Source: a virus. From it: DNA of 61,782 bases. Below are positions 44,809 to 52,729 of the stretch, in pieces. A model generated the notes under the pieces. That model did not search any database. It saw only the letters and a program-made list of their open reading frames with translations, and was not told where the DNA came from. The first letter of the stretch is position 1. Each line of letters starts with the position of its first letter. Both the position numbers and the translations under genes were made by a program. The stretch lies in IMG/VR virus record IMGVR_UViG_3300027896_002037, positions 1-61,782 of that record. One strand, given 5' to 3'.

Positions 44809-46983
44809 ATGCGATCTATAGAATTCATCAAAGTTGTTTTTAATAATTATACCTGCTACACAGAAGAGATGGTATACGAATTTCATAATTCGAAAATACA
44901 ACTGTTAATAGGTGCAAATGGAACCGGAAAAACAAATCTTTTCAATAGTATTCCAGTTTGTTTATACGGAATGACAGCAGATGGAAGAAAAGGAGAAGAT
45001 CTTGTTAATAATAAAGTAAAGAAAAATTGTTATATTTTTCTAGACTTTAAAATCGATAATGATCTGTATGTAATAAAACGTTATATCAAACATTCAAAAG
45101 AAGGATCGACCGTTTTATTATATAAGAATGATGTATTAATAAATAAGGGTCATAAAGAAGTTCTTCCTGTTATAGAATCTATTTTTATGCCAATGAGATT
45201 ATTTATTAATCTCTTATACCTAACTCAAAAAGGTGAAATGTTTATAACATTAGAAGATTCTAAGAAAAAAGAAATTTTTGAAAAGATGTTGGATCTTGTA
45301 ATATATCAGACATATATAGAAAAAGCTGATAAAAAAATAAAAGACGTGATCGAAGAACTATCTAATATCAGATCTAAAATAGACATTTGTGGCGAAATGA
45401 TCACAACGTTTGATAATCAACTATCAGAATTAGAAAATAATGCCATTAAATTTGAAAATGAAAAAGCAACAAACCTAGTAAAATTAACGACTCAAGTAAA
45501 TTCTTTAGAATTTGAAAAAATTCAAATGGCTAAAAAACTATCAAACGAGGATAAAACATCTGAGTTAATGCAATTAATATCAGATATATCATCTTCGAAA
45601 AATAAGATCAATTCAATCCTAACGAAAAAACAATCTGATCGAAAGGATATGGAGTCGAAGAAAGAAACAAAATTGCTGGAATTTAAAAATCGAGTTAGTG
45701 ATGAAAAAAGTAAAATAAAATTATCGACGTCAAAGAAACGACAAGATTTAGATAATGAGTGGAATGATAAAATAAACATTCTAAAAAATAAACTCGATTC
45801 ACTTAACATCAATATTAAGAACCAAAAGGTTCATAAAGGATTATTATCTGATAAGTTAAAAAAGATAAAAGATGAAATAGATAAGCGAGAACGAGAATTA
45901 CAAATGGAAATACCCGTTTGTGTTGAATGTGGACACGAATTGGGAGAAAATAAAAATAAAATTTTAAACATTGTGAATGAGTTTAAAAAAGAGTTTTCAA
46001 CCAATGAGGAAGAAATTTTAGATACAGAATTTGGTATAACTAACATGTCAAAAGAATTTGGTGTGTTAAATAATGAACTATCACCATTACAGCTAAAATA
46101 TTCTGAAGAAAAGAATACGATAGATGTTGAAGAAAATAGTTCTATAAATGAACTCATGGTTAGATATAATACTGGAATTAGACAATTAGACGAGCTGTTA
46201 AAAAAGAAATTGTCAGAGGTAGATGCTCAATTTGATATAGAATTAAATACAACAAAACAGGAACTTGAGGATCTAGAAACAACCAAATTTAATATAGATT
46301 CAGAAATATCGAATAAAAGAGATATAGAATCCAAGATTAATAATATTAATCAATTAATAGCGGGTGTTAAAGCTGAGTTAAAATTAAGAGGAACTGCTTT
46401 ATTTGATGATAGAATGAAAAATACTATTATTGCAGAAAAAGATAAAAATGAAAACGAAGTACATGTATTAAACGATTTATTAAATGAAAAAGAATCGAAG
46501 CTATCAATTTATGAATTTTGGAAAACTGGATTTTCTATGAGAGGAATCCCATCTATCTTAATTGAGGAATCAGTTCCGTTCATCAATGAACGGTTAAATT
46601 TTTATTTGGAGAAAATAGGTGGAAGATTCAAAGTTTCCTTTGATGTATTAAGTGAAACCAAAACTGGCGGCATTAGAGATAAAATATCAATTTCTATTTT
46701 TGATACCGTTACTCATGGCGATTCGCATAAACAATTATCTGGTGGACAAGCCAGGTTGATAGATATTATTATAATTTTAACTCTACGAGATCTCATGCAA
46801 CAATATTGCGGATTCTCTATTAATATTGTTTTATTTGATGAGATTTTCGATGGTCTTGATGATGAAAATATTGCAGTAGTTGCAAATTTATTACGATTAT
46901 TAATAGAAGATCAATCATATAATATTATTTCACATCGTCATATTGATCAGATAGAGTATGATGAGATATACAAAACTTCGTAA
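44809..46983 (+). CDS. SbcC/Rad50-like ATPase (T4 gp46-like)
   Basis: 724 aa. Walker A GANGTGKT (residues 35-42), a long coiled coil (about 180-580, rich in K, E, S) broken by a zinc hook PVCVECGHELG (CxxC), then the signature LSGGQARLIDIIIIL and Walker B IVLFDEIFDGLD. A final His loop IISHRH. The layout equals Rad50/SbcC. Three nt separate it from the partner nuclease gene, so the two are made together. Confidence 0.92.
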   Translation: MRSIEFIKVVFNNYTCYTEEMVYEFHNSKIQLLIGANGTGKTNLFNSIPVCLYGMTADGRKGEDLVNNKVKKNCYIFLDFKIDNDLYVIKRYIKHSKEGSTVLLYKNDVLINKGHKEVLPVIESIFMPMRLFINLLYLTQKGEMFITLEDSKKKEIFEKMLDLVIYQTYIEKADKKIKDVIEELSNIRSKIDICGEMITTFDNQLSELENNAIKFENEKATNLVKLTTQVNSLEFEKIQMAKKLSNEDKTSELMQLISDISSSKNKINSILTKKQSDRKDMESKKETKLLEFKNRVSDEKSKIKLSTSKKRQDLDNEWNDKINILKNKLDSLNINIKNQKVHKGLLSDKLKKIKDEIDKRERELQMEIPVCVECGHELGENKNKILNIVNEFKKEFSTNEEEILDTEFGITNMSKEFGVLNNELSPLQLKYSEEKNTIDVEENSSINELMVRYNTGIRQLDELLKKKLSEVDAQFDIELNTTKQELEDLETTKFNIDSEISNKRDIESKINNINQLIAGVKAELKLRGTALFDDRMKNTIIAEKDKNENEVHVLNDLLNEKESKLSIYEFWKTGFSMRGIPSILIEESVPFINERLNFYLEKIGGRFKVSFDVLSETKTGGIRDKISISIFDTVTHGDSHKQLSGGQARLIDIIIILTLRDLMQQYCGFSINIVLFDEIFDGLDDENIAVVANLLRLLIEDQSYNIISHRHIDQIEYDEIYKTS

Positions 46984-47005
46984 TTAAGTTAAAAAAGGAG
47001 CGCCT

Positions 47006-47236
47006 ATGAATATCGTAGATACTATGGATGATAGATATTTTGCAGGATTAAAATCTATTATTGGAATAGAAGATAATGAAATAAGTTATATCAAGAAAAA
47101 TAAAAATTCTCAGAAGATTAAATATTTTTTAATTGCATTGGAACAATCATTTTTGTACAATAATACTTTTGGATATGCTCATCTTAAAATAGAATTAAAT
47201 AAATTACGCAACTTAATGAAAGTAAAGGAGAATTAA
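47006..47236 (+). CDS. Hypothetical protein, 76 aa
   Basis: Not recognised. ATG after AAAAAGGAGCGCCT. Mostly helical and Asn/Lys-rich; a Tyr/Phe-rich C-terminus (FLIALEQSFLYNNTFGYAHL). Followed after 1 nt by another small gene. Confidence 0.45.
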   Translation: MNIVDTMDDRYFAGLKSIIGIEDNEISYIKKNKNSQKIKYFLIALEQSFLYNNTFGYAHLKIELNKLRNLMKVKEN

Positions 47237-47237
47237 A

Positions 47238-47549
47238 ATGTACGAGGTTAAAGTATTTGTAGTATCTGGTTTTGAAAAAATTGTGGCGAAACTGAAAAGT
47301 GATAATGGTAATGTAATTGAAGTTGAAGATCCTTTTATATTAAAAGAAATGATGACCCAACAGGGGCCTCAGGCGATTATTCTGCCATTCCAATATGCTA
47401 AACGGAACCAAACTCTTAAATTAGTAAAGACTTCATTAATTTTTGAACCGTTTGATCCGGAAGAAAATCTTTATGCAGCATATATCGAAAACGTGTCTGG
47501 ATTAGACCTCTCATCCGTGAAAGGCAATCAGTCTAAGCTTATTATTTAA
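47238..47549 (+). CDS. Small beta-barrel, LSm-like protein (tentative)
   Basis: 103 aa. Strand pattern VVSGFEKIVAKLKSDNGNVIEVEDPFILKEMM, then GPQAIILPFQYAKRNQTLKL, resembles small phage LSm/SH3-like barrels seen beside gp46/gp47 genes in T4-like phages. No enzyme motif. Followed by a strong terminator, closing the recombination operon. Confidence 0.4.
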   Translation: MYEVKVFVVSGFEKIVAKLKSDNGNVIEVEDPFILKEMMTQQGPQAIILPFQYAKRNQTLKLVKTSLIFEPFDPEENLYAAYIENVSGLDLSSVKGNQSKLII

Positions 47550-47557
47550 TTTTATAT

Positions 47558-47586
47558 AATCCCCGTCCTTAGAGACGGGGATTTTC
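47558..47586 (+). terminator. Intrinsic terminator closing the recombination operon
   Basis: AATCCCCGTC (47558-47567) pairs perfectly with GACGGGGATT (47574-47583) around a CTTAGA loop; a short TTTTC follows. Confidence 0.85.
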
Positions 47587-47644
47587 TAATGAACTGTTAA
47601 AATTGACAGTTTTTCACCACAACCTCAAAACTAAAGGATTGATC

Positions 47645-49963
47645 ATGTCAAATAAAATCGAAGAAGGAATTTTTATAAATAATTCTTATATTTATCCAAT
47701 AGCAATTCATACTAATGATAATGTTCTTGAACGAGTTGCTTTGGGCGAACCATATATTGATTCCGACATTAGATTAAGCAACGCGTTAAGTAATAATATA
47801 ATCTTACCCCCCAATTGCAGGATAGTGAGCACACGCGATAATGGTGGATATACATTTCTTTTAGAATTGCCACCGGCGATTAGAACTATCGGAATATCAG
47901 AGAGTTTGCTATCTAGCGAATACAATACATTCATTACAGAGTTTGGCGGAACATATGAAGAAATAGAAAAAATTATGGCAACTAAGTGCCTAAGCCAGAC
48001 TGAAAATGTATATTATAAGATTAGATTACAATTTCCCTGGACGATTTTCATAATTACTGTAGACCGGGGAATAGACCGGGGAGTAGACCGAGGAGTAGAC
48101 CCGGGGAACGATATCTATGAGATAAACTCTATGAAAGTATATTTTTCAAAAATTTCCATATCAACCCCAGAAGATAAAATTTTTATTCCACCATTAACAA
48201 ATATAAATTCAGATGGACGACTATGTATACCTCGCACACACGCATCATCGAGTATATGCGATTTAGTTTCTGACCAAGTAGATTTGTTTTGGGGTTCAAT
48301 ATTTAATAGAGACCTCAGTGGACACAAACTAGCATATCCAAGAACTAGTAATCTCTATAATCTTTTAAAATGGTCATTGGAATCGTTAAAAGATCCATTA
48401 TTTATCTTTAAAGAACAATTTTGCAGAGAAACATCTTTGGTAGAATCTGGGGTATTCGATGGACGCCGCCAAGACCTACCGAGTACTCTATATGCAAGGA
48501 TTGCTCATCATAGATCTAATAAGTATATATCTTCTATAACTACAGATGATGGAAAAACATATTATAGAGGAGATATCATCACTTTAAATGATAAATATTA
48601 TCGTATAGCTTATTTCCTAGGTGATGGCCGTGTAGAATTACAAGAAGAAACTGATAAAAGTGTGCGTATAGAAGAAAATATTAAAATTATTCATCAAGAA
48701 TATATAACAAAAAATGAGATAGTTAAAATTGAAGATCCTATAGAAATAGATGGAAAAGTACTAAAAACATCTCAGTTAATCAAGATTAACTTAAATGGTA
48801 ACTGCGCATTGTATATAATAGAAGATATATTTTTTGATAACCGAATCGGTTTATATAAATTTAAAGTAAGTGGTCTCTCTAAGTGGATTGTTCTATCAGA
48901 GTATATATTAAAAAATACAGTCATAATTAATAAGATCGATGTTGGAGACACTATTGCTGTAAAATCTAGAATAGACCGGGGTATAATGCATATCCTAATT
49001 GGAAAAGTTACAGAAACAGACCGGCTTAGAGTAACATTATGTGGAACAGAGACTTTCCATATTGATGATACTCGGATCGAGTCCATAGACAAATATGATG
49101 ATATTGAATCTTTAGAATTAGAATCTTCTATTGAGGAAATAACTCCCTTTAAATGGCTAGATACTGTATATTTTCCGAACGGATTGGCATTGAGATATAT
49201 CATATCTAATGATATATTATGTGATATATCAGATCTACGATATAAAAAATCCACAGATAAGATTAATATACCTTCACCATTTGCATATAAAGATTTAGAA
49301 ACTAATAAGATAATTACGTATTCAATAGGATCATTTGTTGTTTTTCCAGAGATAAATAGGAAGCAGTTCTCAGCTGGTGAAATAATAGGGTTTGAGCATG
49401 GTTCATCAAATAGTACAATATTACTAAAAACTGTTGATGGTGACATACACCGAATCAAATTTGCATATAGACTAGGTGATAACTCTTTAAAACTAAATCT
49501 TGGAATAGCTAATTCTATGACCTCTTTTAAAATAGATTTTAATAATACCTTATCTATTGGAGATAAAATTCGTCCGAAAATAGCGAATATTCCACATATG
49601 AAAAAATCGGAAGTTCTGGAAATTCGAGCAATGGTTCACACTAAAAATTGTCCAATGGAAGTATATTTATCAAATGGTAGATGTGTAGAGTTAGCAGATC
49701 TTTTAAAATATTTTGAGATATATTCAAAAGATGATGCTAAATTCAATTTAAAGAAAAATCAATTAAAGTTTAAAGAACATCCGGTCATACCGGGCGATAT
49801 TGCTATATTTGATAATAATTTGTGTCATTCCATAATAACAAAGGTATACCCAAAAAGGTATGCATTGGAAAATTCAGATATTAGGTATAATTATAATATA
49901 ATGGTAAAACCGGTTCCAACAAAGATACTCGATATTTCAGTTGAAGCGGTTAATCCTAATTAG
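47645..49963 (+). CDS. Large E2-like protein of the ubiquitin-like cassette, 772 aa
   Basis: ATG 47645 follows AAGGA with usable spacing; the longer in-frame frame upstream has no site. Residues about 100-230 look like a ubiquitin-conjugating (E2) fold: YYKIRLQFPWTIFIITV as the central sheet, then IFIPPLTNINSDGRLCIPRTH, in which GxLC with a preceding Pro-rich turn mirrors the 'HPN-x-x-x-G-x-VC' line around the E2 catalytic Cys; here Cys 194. Helix VDLFWGSIFN follows. The rest holds about five SH3-like barrels that each start with GD-(I/T/K)I or similar (GDIITLNDKYYRIAYFLGDG; GDTIAVKSRI; GDKIRPKIAN; GDIAIFDNN), likely for substrate or target binding. A 12-bp tandem repeat (48059-48106) falls in the E2 part. 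Downstream JAMM, E1 and Ub-like genes support the reading. The E2 call is from motif and context, not a search. Confidence 0.5.
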   Translation: MSNKIEEGIFINNSYIYPIAIHTNDNVLERVALGEPYIDSDIRLSNALSNNIILPPNCRIVSTRDNGGYTFLLELPPAIRTIGISESLLSSEYNTFITEFGGTYEEIEKIMATKCLSQTENVYYKIRLQFPWTIFIITVDRGIDRGVDRGVDPGNDIYEINSMKVYFSKISISTPEDKIFIPPLTNINSDGRLCIPRTHASSSICDLVSDQVDLFWGSIFNRDLSGHKLAYPRTSNLYNLLKWSLESLKDPLFIFKEQFCRETSLVESGVFDGRRQDLPSTLYARIAHHRSNKYISSITTDDGKTYYRGDIITLNDKYYRIAYFLGDGRVELQEETDKSVRIEENIKIIHQEYITKNEIVKIEDPIEIDGKVLKTSQLIKINLNGNCALYIIEDIFFDNRIGLYKFKVSGLSKWIVLSEYILKNTVIINKIDVGDTIAVKSRIDRGIMHILIGKVTETDRLRVTLCGTETFHIDDTRIESIDKYDDIESLELESSIEEITPFKWLDTVYFPNGLALRYIISNDILCDISDLRYKKSTDKINIPSPFAYKDLETNKIITYSIGSFVVFPEINRKQFSAGEIIGFEHGSSNSTILLKTVDGDIHRIKFAYRLGDNSLKLNLGIANSMTSFKIDFNNTLSIGDKIRPKIANIPHMKKSEVLEIRAMVHTKNCPMEVYLSNGRCVELADLLKYFEIYSKDDAKFNLKKNQLKFKEHPVIPGDIAIFDNNLCHSIITKVYPKRYALENSDIRYNYNIMVKPVPTKILDISVEAVNPN
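48059..48106 (+). repeat. 12-bp tandem repeat (4 units)
   Basis: Four copies of a (G/A)TAGACCGGGGA-like unit code for VDRG, IDRG, VDRG and VDPG. It is G+C-rich against an AT-rich gene and could vary in copy number in frame. Confidence 0.9.
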
Positions 49964-49982
49964 ATTGTTCTATACCCTTTAG

Positions 49983-50026
49983 GTCAAGGGATGTCACATA
50001 ATAATTCAATGATGGCATCCCTTGAC
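49983..50026 (+). terminator. Long hairpin between E2-like and JAMM genes
   Basis: A 14-bp stem (49983-49996 / 50013-50026, one G-U pair) with a 16-nt loop. There is only CAAAATTTC after it, so it may be a partial terminator or an RNA-processing hairpin that sets the ratio of E2-like protein to the three smaller ones. Confidence 0.6.
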
Positions 50027-50052
50027 AAAATTTCTTGAAAAAGGAGCATTTA

Positions 50053-50973
50053 ATGTTTAAAATTGTCATAAACGATGGAAATACGACACTTCCGATAGAT
50101 AATATTTATTATCTTATTGGAAAAGATGGAATTTATATCCATAAAAAATCAGATATATTTGAGGCATGTGTAAAGGTTAAACATATTTCATTTTTAGAAC
50201 CAGTTAAATCATATGCTAAGTTAAATATTCCAAAGATACCTGAACCTTTAACAAAGCAAATGTATAGTTTCTTTTCAGAGGTATATGCTAGATTTCAATC
50301 TGAAGCGGCTATCATGATATTTTATAATAATACCACTAAAGAACATTCTTTAAAAGTTCCACAACAGGTTATATCATCAGCACACCTCGAATGTTCATAT
50401 AATATAAGCGTGCCAGGATTTCTATCAATAGGAACATGTCATAGTCATGCTGGATTTGGTGCGTTTCACTCCCCAACAGATATTAAAGATGAGAATGATT
50501 TTGACGGTTTGCATATGACATTTGGAAATTTAGATCAAGAAAATATCTCAATATCTATGGAGGTTGTCTCCAATGGATCTAGATTTAAATGTTTACCAGA
50601 AGATTATCTAGATGGTATACAGAAAATTGGTAACCTTTATAAAATCGAACTATCTGAATTTCCCGAAGAGTGGATGGCATGTGTTGAGAAGAAAGTTCAT
50701 GTGGTGCCAGATAAGTTTGATTATTTAAAAGATTTTGCGTTTGGAGATTATTTCTATCCGACGCTTCCAAAGAAATTACCAAAGTTAACGGGATCCAATA
50801 ATATTCATTGTAATAACTGCCAATTCAATAGGGTCATTGAATGTCACAAAGATGATATTGACAATGCTTCGAGAATTCAGGAATTGGATTATTATGACGA
50901 CATGGAAGCTATAATTAAAGCACATCAATATTATGATATATTGAAAGAAGACGAAGATGAGATATTGTATTAA
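50053..50973 (+). CDS. JAMM/MPN metallopeptidase of the ubiquitin-like cassette
   Basis: 306 aa from ATG 50053, with AAGGAG 6 nt upstream; a TTG further up lies before this site. The motif CHSHAGFGAFHSPTDIKDE is a perfect H-x-H-x7-S-x2-D JAMM signature (H130, H132, S140, D143), with a likely partner Glu in FQSEAAIMI. JAMM proteins cleave after the last Gly of a ubiquitin-like tail, either to mature it or to remove it from targets. The C-terminus carries a Cys pair and Cys-x7-Cys (HCNNCQ, VIECH) that may hold zinc. Overlaps the E1 gene by 17 nt; the Ub-like gene is two genes down. Confidence 0.8.
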   Translation: MFKIVINDGNTTLPIDNIYYLIGKDGIYIHKKSDIFEACVKVKHISFLEPVKSYAKLNIPKIPEPLTKQMYSFFSEVYARFQSEAAIMIFYNNTTKEHSLKVPQQVISSAHLECSYNISVPGFLSIGTCHSHAGFGAFHSPTDIKDENDFDGLHMTFGNLDQENISISMEVVSNGSRFKCLPEDYLDGIQKIGNLYKIELSEFPEEWMACVEKKVHVVPDKFDYLKDFAFGDYFYPTLPKKLPKLTGSNNIHCNNCQFNRVIECHKDDIDNASRIQELDYYDDMEAIIKAHQYYDILKEDEDEILY

Positions 50974-51640
50974 GATCATTGGTTTGGGCGGCATAGGTAG
51001 TTCGCTGTCAAATATTTTAAGTAGATTTGTTAATTATGATATAGAAAATGAATATATTTTCCATCTTATAGATGGTAAGGAACTTCAACCCAGAAAATTA
51101 GAACGTCAAGAATTTGAAATGGAATCTGGTAATAAGGCCGAACTTAAAAAAATGGAATTGGAGAGAAAATTTCCAAATATCCAATATGTAGAATGCCCAT
51201 TCTATTTAAATGATAGAAATGTTCATAATATTATAGAGGAAGGAGATATAATATTTCTATGCGTCGATAATCATAAATCAAGAAATTTAGCAAGTCGTTT
51301 TGTAGATACATTGGATAATAGTGTTCTTATATCGGCTGGTAATGATCTGACAGATGGTAATGCACAATTATATATTCGACAAGATGGAATTAAAATAACT
51401 CCATCTTTAACCGATTATCATCCAGAAATATCAAATTTTACAGATAAATTACCAGAAGAATTATCATGTGAAGAATTAGCATTTTCTTCTCCACAGATTT
51501 ACTTAGCTAATCTGCAGGCTGCTGTATTGATGTCTGAGATTTTTAGGATTTATAAGTTAAATAAAGAAGTTATTTCTGAATGTTATTTTGATATTGATAC
51601 AATTAATGTGAGATCAGTTACACGAAAACCAAAAAAATAA
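50957..51640 (+). CDS. ThiF/E1-like activating enzyme of the ubiquitin-like cassette
   Basis: 227 aa. Rossmann GxGGxG (residues 9-14, GLGGIGSS) binds ATP, with conserved HLIDGKELQPRKLERQEF (Asp at the strand end, then an Arg/Asn-like pair), and DIIFLCVDNHKSR, the CVDN line found in minimal E1s. Cys171 in LSCEELAFSSPQ, followed by an ANLQAA helix, is at the position of the catalytic Cys of PRTRC-type E1s. The enzyme would adenylate the C-terminal Gly of the Ub-like protein and carry it as a thioester. Much shorter than eukaryotic E1. Coupled to the JAMM gene by overlap. Confidence 0.75.
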   Translation: MRYCIKIIGLGGIGSSLSNILSRFVNYDIENEYIFHLIDGKELQPRKLERQEFEMESGNKAELKKMELERKFPNIQYVECPFYLNDRNVHNIIEEGDIIFLCVDNHKSRNLASRFVDTLDNSVLISAGNDLTDGNAQLYIRQDGIKITPSLTDYHPEISNFTDKLPEELSCEELAFSSPQIYLANLQAAVLMSEIFRIYKLNKEVISECYFDIDTINVRSVTRKPKK

Positions 51641-51653
51641 AGGAGAATATTTT

Positions 51654-52253
51654 ATGAAGAATTTTTATTTAAGTGAGTTGGAAGAAATGGACACAATTGA
51701 GCTTAAGGATATCATTGATCAGTTAACTGATTTTCCCAATCATCCTTCCTACGAGGACGATGCCACAGATGACCAGTTAATTCGTCTTGTAATGTACCTT
51801 CAGACGGCCATTGCAAATGGCGAAGATGTTAAGGTCATCGATGATGATGACGATGATGAGTATGATGATGATTGTGATGATGATAACGATGATGACGATT
51901 ATGATGATGATGATGATGACGAGTGCGATTGTGATGGTTGTAATGGTTGTAATACTGAAGAATCTACTACTGGTGGAATCTCATCTGCAGTAGTCACAGT
52001 TGCTACCGCTATTAATACCGAAACCGAAGAAGCCGACATTACAGTCTATGTGCAGTGTGGTGCTAATTCTGGAAACTACGCTCTGGTTGGAAAGTCCATT
52101 AAGAATGCAATGGTATTTATCGGTGAAGTTATGAATATTGGAGAACTTCGCTACCCCATGGTTAATGGTGTAGAGGTAAGTCAGGATTATATTCTTAAGA
52201 ATGGTGATAGTCTTGAATTTATTAAAATGGCTGGTGAAAAAGGACTGGCCTAA
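51654..52253 (+). CDS. Ubiquitin-like beta-grasp protein with Asp-rich arm, 199 aa
   Basis: Residues about 110-199 fit a beta-grasp: strand DITVYVQCG, helix SIKNAMVFIGEVMNI, strands RYPMVNGVEVSQDYIL and the line NGDSLEFIKMAGEKGLA. The 'vNG...L-x-GD-x-LEF-x-x-AGxKG' ending is the one used by small prokaryotic Ub-like proteins, with two extra residues (LA) after the last Gly (G197), so the JAMM peptidase would have to expose the Gly. Before it, residues 63-94 are almost entirely Asp (Glu, Tyr, Cys between), followed by CDCDGCNGCN, a possible metal cluster. The N-terminal 50 residues are a separate helical piece. AAAGGAG precedes ATG. Strong terminator downstream. Confidence 0.65.
   Translation: MKNFYLSELEEMDTIELKDIIDQLTDFPNHPSYEDDATDDQLIRLVMYLQTAIANGEDVKVIDDDDDDEYDDDCDDDNDDDDYDDDDDDECDCDGCNGCNTEESTTGGISSAVVTVATAINTETEEADITVYVQCGANSGNYALVGKSIKNAMVFIGEVMNIGELRYPMVNGVEVSQDYILKNGDSLEFIKMAGEKGLA
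51840..51935 (+). repeat. GAT/GAC trinucleotide repeat (poly-Asp)
   Basis: A run of GAT and GAC triplets with few interruptions codes for an acidic arm of about 30 residues. Prone to in-frame length change. Confidence 0.9.
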
Positions 52254-52284
52254 TTTAAAATAACCGTTAGCTTAGATTGATTGA

Positions 52285-52316
52285 AGAAATGGGGTTAATT
52301 CCCCATTTCTTTTTTT
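52285..52316 (+). terminator. Intrinsic terminator closing the Ub-like cassette
   Basis: AGAAATGGGG (52285-52294) pairs perfectly with CCCCATTTCT (52301-52310) around a TTAATT loop, then six T. Confidence 0.92.
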
Positions 52317-52334
52317 GTCTAATCGATATTTGTC

Positions 52335-52363
52335 TTGATTTTAGATTAACTATATGATATAAG
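52335..52363 (+). promoter_or_regulatory. Sigma70-like promoter before 52406 gene
   Basis: TTGATT (52335-52340), 17-nt spacer, TATAAG (52358-52363), between the terminator and the next ribosome binding site. Confidence 0.5.
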
Positions 52364-52405
52364 AATTTAAAATATAATATAAGAATTTTGAAGGAGAATA
52401 TAAAT

Positions 52406-52675
52406 ATGCATCATATGATTGATAAAGCTACCGATATTTTAAAAAAATATAAGGAAAATGATCTGGTAGTAGTAACTTTTATAAAAAAAGATGGAACTCG
52501 CAGAGTTATGAAATCAACTTTAAAAATGAATTTAATACCCAATGATAAAAAACCAAAACAATTAGATCTTACTAAAATTCTTACTAAGATTAAACAGGGA
52601 ATTCTAAGTGTTTTTGATGTTGATGTGATGGAATGGCGATCTATTCCAATGGATAGAATAGAAAAGATAGAATAG
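52406..52675 (+). CDS. Small SH3-like beta-barrel phage protein, 89 aa
   Basis: ATG 52406 follows AAGGAGAATATAAAT; an upstream TTG (52388) lies before the site. Pattern VVVTFIKKDGTRRVMKSTLKM, then LSVFDVDVMEWRSIPMDRIEKIE, matches a common small phage protein annotated as an SH3-type beta-barrel (strand 'FxKxDGxxR', then 'VxDxxxxxWRS'). Role unknown. Confidence 0.55.
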   Translation: MHHMIDKATDILKKYKENDLVVVTFIKKDGTRRVMKSTLKMNLIPNDKKPKQLDLTKILTKIKQGILSVFDVDVMEWRSIPMDRIEKIE

Positions 52676-52678
52676 GTC

Positions 52679-52707
52679 TTGACAGATCAAGATATGCATG
52701 CTATAAA
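52679..52707 (+). promoter_or_regulatory. Sigma70-like promoter for RNAP set 2
   Basis: TTGACA (52679-52684, perfect -35), 17-nt spacer, TATAAA (52702-52707). It is the best consensus promoter in the window and drives the small gene at 52730 and, reading on, RNAP set 2. Confidence 0.7.
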
Positions 52708-52729
52708 AATATAAAAAGTGAGGGTAAGA

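Noticed and set aside
47603-47608. TTGACA ahead of the E2-like gene
   Set aside because: No -10-like element at 16-18 bp; too weak to call a promoter.
51811-51993. Frame rich in Met in the poly-Asp region
   Set aside because: It is the shifted reading of the GAT repeats (ATG ATG ...) and has no independent support.
52399-52406. TATAAATA, identical to the T4 late promoter box
   Set aside because: It overlaps the ribosome binding site and start codon of its own gene, and such words are expected by chance in this AT-rich sequence; another copy at 6542 is followed by a terminator.
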